From positions 1 through 64,000 of the forward strand of contig CAJGDJ010000008.1 of assembly GCA_904502025.1 (NCBI GenBank): a stretch of 64,000 bases of DNA. Direction: 5' to 3'. This document shows, in pieces, positions 33,915 to 42,035 of this stretch. Position 1 is the first letter of the stretch. Every line of letters starts with the position of its first letter. Source of the DNA: an uncultured Muribaculaceae bacterium. Lineage in GTDB: Bacteria > Bacteroidota > Bacteroidia > Bacteroidales > Muribaculaceae. The notes under the pieces were generated by a model. That model did no database searches, was not told where the DNA came from, and worked only from the letters and a program-made list of their open reading frames with translations. The translations under genes were made by a program, and so were the position numbers.

Positions 33915-36900
33915 ATGAGACTAATTAAACTATTTTTGCGTAATGCAATGCTCTTTAGTGTATTAGCATTAGCTTTTAATGCATCGGCACAAACATTTTC
34001 AGTAAAATCAATTGATTGGCAGGCATATTCAGAAACATATGAAGTTGGTTCAAAATATTTGCAATCAGCAGTGGCAGATGGAGCAATATTTACATTGCCC
34101 GCACCTACTGCAATTTCTGATATGCATCCTGATTTGCAATATTGTACGAAAGGGTATAAAATATACAAGTCGGGTTCAAATGTTGTTGCTGAAACATTCT
34201 CAGGAGGAAATGCTCCAACAATATATCCGGTTACTCGCAATAGCTCAACCGGGGAGTATTTTTATATGGGACCGGCAATAGCTACAGATGATGCCGGAAC
34301 TCTTTGGACTCATACAATGCGTGGATCTGATCCAACCACTACTTTGGATTGGGAAGTCGGTATCCATACTTTTTGTTATTATACTGAGTGTCCAGCATTG
34401 GGTGTTCCCGGGGTAAAGAAAACAATTAATCTTGATCCACTGGAAATGTGGATGGTAAATAAAGCATATTTAATGAGTGCTAATGGAGATGGAGTAAATG
34501 GCACTGGTTATATATGGATAGCGGCAGAGTCAACAAAAATCGCTCGTTATACAATTGTTAATGGTGTTGTTGCTGCAAAAGATTTATATACATCGCCATT
34601 AACAAATGGTATAAATCCTGCAAATCCATATACTTTTGTTAAGCAATATGGTGGAAATAAAATAATTTATTCGACATCAGCATATAATGAATCAACCGGA
34701 GCAATGACTGCTCAATCTATATATCAAGGGACTTTAAGTGCTGATGGCAAATCAATAGCATGGAATACTACTCCAGTTGTAACAGATAGCTATAGCCCGC
34801 AAGTTGCTGTATTTTCATTGAGTGGGCATGATTTCTTGGTATATAATAGTCTTGATGAATCGTATAATTACAGTCCGTATCGAGAAATTACAATATATGA
34901 TATGACGGATAAAAAGGTAATTTCGACCCATCAACCTGTATATGTGCCATCTAAGAATAATTATATTCGTCAAAGTATTAATGCGGTTGTGGTTGATGAA
35001 TATAACGCATATATCTATGGTGTTATCCCTTCCGGAGGTGTGTGGCGTTATTCATTTGTTGCAACTCCTGACAAAGAGCCTGTATCAAATATATTGGTGG
35101 AATGTGAAGAAAATTTGAGTTATCTTGGACGTCAAGATGCTACTATATCTTGGAATGCTCCTAATAATGCCGTAAGTTATATAGTTTACTATCAATCAAC
35201 TTATACCAATGGTGCTGGTAATACAGTTACCTCTGATTGGACAAAAGTTGGAGAAACAACTGACACATCAATCAAGCATGATGACGTGTGTTGGGCAACA
35301 GTGCTCGAAGATGATGATCGTAATTATTATGAGCGTTCTTATTCCTATAAAGTAATTCCTGTTTATGCAGGAGGGACTTTAGGCACTGAAACTGTGTCAT
35401 CGGCACTCACACCTGAATTTATGCCAAGTTCTCCTGTGTGGGTTGATGCGAATCCGGTGCAGGACAATAAAGGATATTGTATTGTGCAATTGTTGTGGAA
35501 TAAGTGGCATGGTTATGGTTGCCAGCCCCACCACTATAATGTGATAAGAGATGATGAAGTGATAAATCTTCGAGATGGCGAGATTCTTGAAATAGGTGGC
35601 TCTAACTATGTAGATACTACCTGCGTTTCTGGAGCTACGTATCGTTATCGCATTGAGGCGGTTTATCCCAATGAAATTGTCCCTGAACAATATTTAAATT
35701 ATTTGCATAATGAAGATGAAATAGTGTCAATCGCAACTCGCGACTGGGCAAAACCTCGTTATTCAATTTCAAAAGTATATGAATATAAGATTGTTGGAAA
35801 AGCGGGTGATGACTATACGGGTTATGATGGCTATGTTCTTCCTGATGCTAAAGAATTTCCTAATTTCCACAGTGAACCCGACTGTTATCGTCAAGGTGTA
35901 TTTTATAATGGATGTTGGTATATATCGCAATATACTAATGATAATACGGCAACACAATTTCAACATGATCCATTTCTTGAAAAAACAACTCTTAAAGGTG
36001 GTATTTTGCGATTCTTAGGAGATGATCCACGTGATTCAATACCCAATGATAAAGTAAAATATCCGTCAACATATCCACAAGTCTCGGCGGGTGTATATGC
36101 AGAAAAAACAATCAGTCGTCGTCCACTTGTTAGTTATCACCGCGAAAATCAATGTATAGCTGTAGATAAGAGTGGAACATTTCTAACTCGAGGCTTAAGG
36201 ACAGGTTGGAGTTATGACGTTAATTCGTGGAATGATAACAATAATTATGCTCTTGCGTGTTCTTCAATCGAGTTTCATAACTTTGATAAAAACTGGCATG
36301 GTTCATTCGATATACCGGCTTCACTTGTCGCTGAATTGGAAGCGTCGGCAGTTGCAGAGTCATTACGAGCAACCGACCCAACATTGCCGGGACGTGTAGA
36401 TTACTTCTCGGCACAAGGAGACTTATATAATGATGGGTGGTGTTATCTTTATATGGCTCCTATGGTGTCAAAAACAGTGTTTCGTGTAAAACTTGTTAAA
36501 TCGGGAGGCACAGTATATGTTCCCGAAGATAATTGGATTAAATTTACCGAAGATGGTACAAACCCCGACTTTACATACGCACAAGAAAACTATGCGTTTC
36601 CTGTGAATTGCGAAGGTCGAGAAGGTGAAGAATATGTATATGAGCAATTGACAAATGTGTATTCATTGCAATCGGGTGATGGATCAACACAAAAGGCGAC
36701 TGCCGACGAGCGTGCAATTTATGAGTCAAGCACATTTGTAAACACTATAGGTGGTACTACTTTTGAGTTTAATAATGAATTATTCTTGGTTGTTCCTCAA
36801 GGTCAGTATCCCGGTAATACAGGTTCGTTCCTTGTAGGTATGGCAAATCGTTTTACCGAAAATAATGATGGTTCATGGACTAATAATGGTGCAGCAAATG

Positions 36901-38519
36901 CTGATATGACCGAGATTATTCCTACTGCTCAATGGTACACAGGTAAGGCAAATACAGATGCTACTGAAACTAATGGTTTATGGATATATGCTGAACAGGC
37001 AAAAGATGCTAATGGAAATATTATTGATGAAAACAAAGATGGTATGACCGACTATGCTTATATCTATACTTATCGTCCAGGCTTAATGTTTGGTAAATAT
37101 ATCTTAACCCCCAATACGATGTTTCCACCAACACAAGTAGAATTGTCGATTAATCCTCAATATGCAACTGAAAATGGGGCAAATATAGATATTTTGCAAT
37201 ATGATGCAGTTGCATCATGGAGCGAGGTGGAAAACTATGGTACGTCGGGAGGTAATTTCTATCAAATCCAAGGTTATACAATGTCAATTTATGATGTTGA
37301 AGAACGTGATAATGGCAGTGAAGATGGTAATGATGGCAAAATTGGAGAAATTACATTTGATTTGACTGGGGAAAATGCTGTAAAATTAAATGTTGATGGC
37401 ACAATCTCTGATGCTTCGGGCAATATTATAGAAGGCTTGACATACACAACCTACACTGTTACCGAAAATGGAGTTGAAAAAGAATATCATACGTTTAAGT
37501 ATGTTGCTGAGAATGTAGATGCTGTTGATGATAATTGTCAAAAACGAAACTTTGTAGCCTATGTAACAGTAAATTATGAAGGTGTCCCTGAAGAAGAATC
37601 TACAGCAGGTAAATTATTTGACAGTGCACAAACTGAATATGAAGCTGCAAATGCGTATGTGCCTGAAAATCCAAAAGCAAACACTACTGTATATAAGGAA
37701 ACGTATGTGGTTTCATATGATACAGATGAAGATGGAGAGAAAGATTCGAATTATCAATGGTATTATTTCTATATGGATATAGAAAATCCAACGAGTGTTG
37801 ATCCTGTGACAAATTATACAATCTCAATTGATAAAGATAAAGATGGAGATATTGACGATGTTGTTAATAGCTTTTATCTTTATGATCCAATTGATCCAGA
37901 GTCAGGAACTAACCTTACCGGATTGCTTCCTGATAAAGATGGATATGTATTGATAGAGGCTGAAGTAGATGGATTGGGCAATGTAATCACTCCGGCTACT
38001 ATCCCGGGTTCTTATGACTTTGAAAAGGCTCATGAGCAATTAGATGGTAAAATAATTACCGGTGTCGATGGTAAAACCAATGTTGCGGCAACAATAGTGA
38101 GATGGAAATTTAAGGATAATATAGATAATCCAGATAAAGATGGTGATAATGTTTTAATAGGAGCTGATGGAGAATCGGTAAAATGGAATTTTATTGTAAA
38201 TGCTAATTATGCCAACACTAATCCTCTTATTAATTATACTACAAGTGGTGGACAAACTGCGTATGTAGGAACATTTACTGGAGTCGAAGCACCAATGTGT
38301 ACTTCCGATATTTCAATATATCCTAATCCTGCTGAAGTATCTATTGTTGTGAAATCTCCAAGCGTGATTGGAAATTTATCAATCATATCAACTGATGGTC
38401 GTGAGGTAAAATCACTATTTATTGATGATACTATAGCTGAAATTGTTGTCGAAGATTTGTCGGCAGGAATCTATGTGGTAAAAGCTAATGGCATCACAAA
38501 AATGATGATTAAGAAATAG
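33915..38519 (+). CDS. Giant secreted protein with Fn3-like domains and T9SS sorting domain
   Basis: A 1534-residue secreted protein: signal peptide ending FNASAQ (about 1-26), a beta-propeller-like region (about 60-385), fibronectin type III-like stretches (about 390-490 and 505-600, with ATISWNAPNNAVSYIVYYQ), a long beta-rich middle of unknown type (about 600-1090), acidic repeats rich in Asp/Asn/Gly (about 1090-1450, such as DKDKDGDIDD that could bind Ca2+), and a T9SS type A sorting domain (ISIYPNPAEVSIVV...LSAGIYVVKANG). It is a surface or released protein of unknown function. It is not a clear relative of the two beta-helix paralogues, though the propeller plus sorting-domain plan is shared. 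Confidence 0.75.
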   Translation: MRLIKLFLRNAMLFSVLALAFNASAQTFSVKSIDWQAYSETYEVGSKYLQSAVADGAIFTLPAPTAISDMHPDLQYCTKGYKIYKSGSNVVAETFSGGNAPTIYPVTRNSSTGEYFYMGPAIATDDAGTLWTHTMRGSDPTTTLDWEVGIHTFCYYTECPALGVPGVKKTINLDPLEMWMVNKAYLMSANGDGVNGTGYIWIAAESTKIARYTIVNGVVAAKDLYTSPLTNGINPANPYTFVKQYGGNKIIYSTSAYNESTGAMTAQSIYQGTLSADGKSIAWNTTPVVTDSYSPQVAVFSLSGHDFLVYNSLDESYNYSPYREITIYDMTDKKVISTHQPVYVPSKNNYIRQSINAVVVDEYNAYIYGVIPSGGVWRYSFVATPDKEPVSNILVECEENLSYLGRQDATISWNAPNNAVSYIVYYQSTYTNGAGNTVTSDWTKVGETTDTSIKHDDVCWATVLEDDDRNYYERSYSYKVIPVYAGGTLGTETVSSALTPEFMPSSPVWVDANPVQDNKGYCIVQLLWNKWHGYGCQPHHYNVIRDDEVINLRDGEILEIGGSNYVDTTCVSGATYRYRIEAVYPNEIVPEQYLNYLHNEDEIVSIATRDWAKPRYSISKVYEYKIVGKAGDDYTGYDGYVLPDAKEFPNFHSEPDCYRQGVFYNGCWYISQYTNDNTATQFQHDPFLEKTTLKGGILRFLGDDPRDSIPNDKVKYPSTYPQVSAGVYAEKTISRRPLVSYHRENQCIAVDKSGTFLTRGLRTGWSYDVNSWNDNNNYALACSSIEFHNFDKNWHGSFDIPASLVAELEASAVAESLRATDPTLPGRVDYFSAQGDLYNDGWCYLYMAPMVSKTVFRVKLVKSGGTVYVPEDNWIKFTEDGTNPDFTYAQENYAFPVNCEGREGEEYVYEQLTNVYSLQSGDGSTQKATADERAIYESSTFVNTIGGTTFEFNNELFLVVPQGQYPGNTGSFLVGMANRFTENNDGSWTNNGAANADMTEIIPTAQWYTGKANTDATETNGLWIYAEQAKDANGNIIDENKDGMTDYAYIYTYRPGLMFGKYILTPNTMFPPTQVELSINPQYATENGANIDILQYDAVASWSEVENYGTSGGNFYQIQGYTMSIYDVEERDNGSEDGNDGKIGEITFDLTGENAVKLNVDGTISDASGNIIEGLTYTTYTVTENGVEKEYHTFKYVAENVDAVDDNCQKRNFVAYVTVNYEGVPEEESTAGKLFDSAQTEYEAANAYVPENPKANTTVYKETYVVSYDTDEDGEKDSNYQWYYFYMDIENPTSVDPVTNYTISIDKDKDGDIDDVVNSFYLYDPIDPESGTNLTGLLPDKDGYVLIEAEVDGLGNVITPATIPGSYDFEKAHEQLDGKIITGVDGKTNVAATIVRWKFKDNIDNPDKDGDNVLIGADGESVKWNFIVNANYANTNPLINYTTSGGQTAYVGTFTGVEAPMCTSDISIYPNPAEVSIVVKSPSVIGNLSIISTDGREVKSLFIDDTIAEIVVEDLSAGIYVVKANGITKMMIKK

Positions 38520-38643
38520 TTAAGATATTATTGTTTATCACTACTATTAGCGAGCCTATTCATTGAGAGTAGGCTCGTGTTATTTGAATTTATGTTTAAG
38601 AACATGGATTTAACAAATTTTAGAGAAATAATACTTGCATTAT

Positions 38644-38674
38644 TTTGCAGATTCGGGAAAAGTGTGTACCTTTG
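38644..38674 (+). promoter_or_regulatory. Promoter of initiator tRNA
   Basis: TTTG (38644-38647), 19-nt spacer, TAccTTTG (38667-38674), 14 bp before the tRNA: full consensus. Confidence 0.8.
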
Positions 38675-38688
38675 CATACAGAAAACAT

Positions 38689-38760
<72 letters not shown>

Positions 38761-38768
38761 CAAGATTC

Positions 38769-38800
38769 AAGGTTGTCTTTTGTGACAACCTTTTTTTTTG
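38769..38800 (+). terminator. Intrinsic terminator after tRNA-fMet
   Basis: A 9-bp stem AAGGTTGTC / GACAACCTT with loop TTTTGT, followed by nine T. Textbook form, 8 bp past the tRNA. Confidence 0.92.
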
Positions 38801-38826
38801 TTGCATAAAATCATTATTTTTGTGTC

Positions 38827-40407
38827 ATGATAAAATTCGTACAACATCTTAACTACGATAAAAATAATTATGCTCAAATATTCTTTTGGGGTGCTGTTTT
38901 TGTGTTTACGTTGATACATATTATTATATATGTTTTAATGCCATACACATGCGACGATTATTGGTATATGATTCCGCTGCGTGAATATTGCATGGGTATT
39001 GATTCCACTTTTCCGAGTGAAGCATTATGGGAGTGTTGGCTCGACCATTATCAGAATGATAACATACGATTGTCAAATATAGTATTTACATTTACGTTGC
39101 TATTGCCTAAAATTATTCCTTCAATATTATCGGGGTTGTTTGTTGGTGTCATGCTATGGCAGTCGGCAAAATTGGTTGGAATAAGTTGGCGTAATCCATT
39201 GCTATTTGTGTTATTATTGTTTGGAGTTTCTTTTTTATTGCCATGGTATGAGCAGATGTTTACACAATGTTTTGCCCTAAATTATGTGTGGGCAACAGTG
39301 TTGACATTGGCATTAGCACTTGTATTCTGGAATAAACACACAAAAAATATAAGTATTTCGATATTGTTAGGGGTTATAGTGGGAGCTTGGCATGAGGGCT
39401 TTTCTGTGCCATTGCTTGTGGGATTTATAACATATTTGGCTCTTAATCGGAGAGAAATAAATCGTCAGCGTATAGCGATAATTTGTGCAATGATAGTTGG
39501 ATTATTGTGGCTGATAAGTGCCCCGGGGCTTCAAGCAAATGTTGGGTATAAAACAAACACATTACAACTATCGGTTGTGTTGGGTAAATTGATTAAGTAT
39601 CATGTGCCGTTATTTATATTGTTGTTGTCGGTGTTGGTGGCTGCAACAAAAAAAGAAACACGCAAACAGATAATCGACCCAATATTTTTATCATTTGTTT
39701 CGATTTGTGTTACAGGAGTATTATTAAACATAATAACAAATGTGGGTGCGCGTACAGGTTGGATGGGTTATTTGTTTGGAATAATCGCAACATTGTATTT
39801 ATGTAAAAACTTTAAGGAGCAACGATATAATTATGGCAAATCTATACTGAAACGTATATTAATTATTATCATTTCATTATTCTTATTGATTCATTATATA
39901 GTTGTAGTGTATTATGCGGTAAAAGTAAAGAATGAGGTGGAATATGTGTTGGGGCAATATGAAAAATCGCCCGATGGATTGGTTTTTGCCGACGTTACCT
40001 ACGACTATCAAGCATTACCTTTGGTATGGAAAAAGCCCTATTTCGAAATTTTTACATATGATTTGGTGATGTATTGGAAAGATAAATATTATAATGATTG
40101 TGCAAAACAAATGAGAGTAATCCCAACGTGTTTGCACAATGCCGATAAGGAAATCGGAGAGAAGGTGAAAGGAGATAACCCATTCTTTATTTATCATGGT
40201 TTTTTATATGCACCTATTGATAGCAGTGGTAATTATGAAAAAATGTCATATTATGAAATAGATTTTGGGTGTACAATAAAGGTGTTGAAATGCTCTAACT
40301 TTGCATTTACATCTACAAATGGAGAAAACTTTTACTTCTCATTCCCTCAACGAGCCACGGTGCATAGATGGATTGGAGAAATAGAAGAAATGAATAGATG
40401 TGAATGA
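38827..40407 (+). CDS. Polytopic membrane protein, DUF6056/GT-C-like
   Basis: A 526-residue membrane protein with about 10-11 transmembrane segments. An Asp-Asp pair follows the first one (PYTCDDYWYMIPLREY, near 38-53), the pattern of lipid-linked-sugar GT-C glycosyltransferases and of the DUF6056 family, to which it most resembles. A soluble periplasmic C-terminal domain follows (about 380-526). The likely role is glycan modification at the envelope. The ATG is only 4 nt past a TAttTTTG box (38815-38822) and right after the tRNA terminator, so the mRNA could be nearly leaderless, or the promoter lies elsewhere. Confidence 0.65.
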   Translation: MIKFVQHLNYDKNNYAQIFFWGAVFVFTLIHIIIYVLMPYTCDDYWYMIPLREYCMGIDSTFPSEALWECWLDHYQNDNIRLSNIVFTFTLLLPKIIPSILSGLFVGVMLWQSAKLVGISWRNPLLFVLLLFGVSFLLPWYEQMFTQCFALNYVWATVLTLALALVFWNKHTKNISISILLGVIVGAWHEGFSVPLLVGFITYLALNRREINRQRIAIICAMIVGLLWLISAPGLQANVGYKTNTLQLSVVLGKLIKYHVPLFILLLSVLVAATKKETRKQIIDPIFLSFVSICVTGVLLNIITNVGARTGWMGYLFGIIATLYLCKNFKEQRYNYGKSILKRILIIIISLFLLIHYIVVVYYAVKVKNEVEYVLGQYEKSPDGLVFADVTYDYQALPLVWKKPYFEIFTYDLVMYWKDKYYNDCAKQMRVIPTCLHNADKEIGEKVKGDNPFFIYHGFLYAPIDSSGNYEKMSYYEIDFGCTIKVLKCSNFAFTSTNGENFYFSFPQRATVHRWIGEIEEMNRCE

Positions 40408-40477
40408 TTTTGCTGAGTTTAACAACTTTTTTTCAACATTTTTGCTTTTTAGGTGGTTTATAATTGGGATTTAATTA

Positions 40478-40485
40478 TAACTTTG
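40478..40485 (+). promoter_or_regulatory. -7 box upstream of the ROK kinase gene
   Basis: TAacTTTG, 39 bp before the ATG. No TTG at the standard spacing. Confidence 0.4.
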
Positions 40486-40524
40486 TAGAAATAATTTCTT
40501 ATACCATTAAAAATATAAATAATT

Positions 40525-41484
40525 ATGAGTAAACCTTATGTAATAGGTATCGATATAGGTGGTACCAACACAGTATTCGGTATTGTTGATGCACGTGGAA
40601 TGGTTGTAGCATCTTCTTCAATCAAAACACAAAAGCACAACAATATAGATGATTATATCAATGAACTTTATACCGAAACAATGCGATTGGTTGAGGCAAA
40701 TGATGCAACCGGTAAAATTCATGGTATCGGTATTGGTGCACCAAATGCAAACTATTTTACCGGAGTAATCGAAGATGGTGTTAATCTACCTTGGCCCACG
40801 CCAATACCTTTGGCAAAGCTTGTGAGCGAAAAATTTGGCATTCCTGTAGCGATTACTAATGATGCCAATGCTGCTGCTATTGGTGAAATGACCTATGGAG
40901 CGGCTCGTGGTCTTAAAGATTTTATCATGATTACACTTGGCACAGGTGTGGGTAGTGGTATTGTTATCAATGGTCAGCTTGTGTATGGTCATGATGGGTT
41001 TGCCGGAGAACTTGGGCACACAATTGTGAAACGCAATAATGGTCGTCTTTGTGGTTGTGGTCGCACAGGTTGTCTTGAAGCGTATTGCTCGGCTACAGGT
41101 GTAGCACGCACTGCTCGTGAGTTTCTTGAAATACGTAACGATGAGTCATTGCTTCGCGAATTACCAATCGAAGAAATCACATCTAAAGATGTGTTTGATG
41201 CGGCAAATGCAGGCGATCAATTGGCAAAAGATGTGTTTGAATTTACCGGAAAACTTCTTGGCGAAACGTTCTGTGATTTTACTGTATTCTCTTCGCCACA
41301 AGCAATTATTCTTTTCGGTGGACTTGCAAAATCTGGAGAAATGTTGATGAAGCCATTGCGTAATGCCATGGAGAAGAATATGATGGGAATCTTTAAGGGG
41401 AAAGTGAAAGTGTTGCTATCAGAACTTAAAGAAGCCGATGCTGCAGTGCTTGGAGCTTCAGCTCTTGGCTGGGAAGCAAAATAA
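40525..41484 (+). CDS. ROK-family sugar kinase, probable glucokinase
   Basis: A 319-residue ROK kinase. The phosphate-binding DIGGTNTVFG (residues 10-19), the catalytic Asp113 in AITNDANAAAIGE, the sugar-binding GELGHTIV (His165) and the zinc motif CGCGRTGCLEAYC (Cys 176, 178, 183) are all present. It should phosphorylate glucose or a related hexose such as N-acetylmannosamine with ATP in the cytoplasm. Glucokinase is the commonest assignment in Bacteroidetes. It is a single-gene unit, ended by the hairpin at 41587-41616. Confidence 0.88.
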   Translation: MSKPYVIGIDIGGTNTVFGIVDARGMVVASSSIKTQKHNNIDDYINELYTETMRLVEANDATGKIHGIGIGAPNANYFTGVIEDGVNLPWPTPIPLAKLVSEKFGIPVAITNDANAAAIGEMTYGAARGLKDFIMITLGTGVGSGIVINGQLVYGHDGFAGELGHTIVKRNNGRLCGCGRTGCLEAYCSATGVARTAREFLEIRNDESLLRELPIEEITSKDVFDAANAGDQLAKDVFEFTGKLLGETFCDFTVFSSPQAIILFGGLAKSGEMLMKPLRNAMEKNMMGIFKGKVKVLLSELKEADAAVLGASALGWEAK

Positions 41485-41586
41485 TCAGAGAGAAGTGTCT
41501 CAAAATATTGTAGGTGTGTCAAAGTGTAATTGGCACACCTACTTTGTGTTTTAGTAGAAATGTTGAGCACGGGGGAGTAAAAACAC

Positions 41587-41616
41587 AAAAAAGAGCATCA
41601 AGTGATGCTCTTTTTT
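41587..41616. terminator. Bidirectional terminator between ROK kinase and tRNA-Arg
   Basis: A perfect 14-bp stem AAAAAAGAGCATCA / TGATGCTCTTTTTT with a 2-nt centre; T6 on the plus strand and A6 giving T6 on the minus strand. It sits 1 bp beyond the tRNA-Arg 3' end. Confidence 0.92.
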
Positions 41617-41617
41617 G

Positions 41618-41691
41618 TGACTCCGACAGGATTCAAACCTGTAACCTTCTGATCCGTAGTCAGATGCTCTATTCAGTTGAGCTACGGAGCC
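41618..41691 (-). tRNA. tRNA-Arg(ACG), promoter-distal copy
   Basis: A 74-nt cloverleaf on the minus strand: acceptor GGCTCCG/CGGAGTC, D arm GCTC...GAGC, anticodon loop CTACGGA, T arm ACAGGTTTGAATCCTGT. A34 would be edited to inosine to read CGN. CCA is not encoded. Confidence 0.96.
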
Positions 41692-41718
41692 AATAATGAT
41701 TGGCTTAATATGAAATTG

Positions 41719-41792
41719 TGACTCCGACAGGATTCAAACCTGTAACCTTCTGATCCGTAGTCAGATGCTCTATTCAGTTGAGCTACGGAGCC
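41719..41792 (-). tRNA. tRNA-Arg(ACG), promoter-proximal copy
   Basis: Identical to the copy 27 bp downstream. The two form a tandem pair from one promoter (41813-41843). Confidence 0.96.
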
Positions 41793-41812
41793 ATTCCGCT
41801 TGTTTGCGAGTG

Positions 41813-41843
41813 CAAAGTTACAATATTTTTTTGTGATGACAAA
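41813..41843 (-). promoter_or_regulatory. Promoter of the tRNA-Arg pair
   Basis: On the minus strand TTTG (41840-41843), 19-nt spacer, TAacTTTG (41813-41820), 20 bp before the first tRNA-Arg. Confidence 0.78.
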
Positions 41844-41942
41844 GAAAAATGCAATTAATTTTTAGAATAAAATGTGCTGTGGAGTAAAAAAGGCTCTAAA
41901 AGGGAGAGGCTGTTATATGTTATTGAATTGCATTCATTCCAT

Positions 41943-41973
41943 TTTGCCCATACGACATATTTTTGTAACTTTG
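41943..41973 (+). promoter_or_regulatory. Promoter of the GH3/beta-lactamase gene
   Basis: TTTG (41943-41946), 19-nt spacer, TAacTTTG (41966-41973), 62 bp before the chosen ATG at 42036. Confidence 0.75.
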
Positions 41974-42035
41974 TGGGAAGTGCTCCCCTTAAATAGCACT
42001 TGATTATAATATTGATTAAATTAATTATAAAGAGA

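Noticed and set aside
41514..41696. 60-codon plus-strand frame across tRNA-Arg
   Set aside because: It runs antisense through the tRNA and a terminator, and has no start context.
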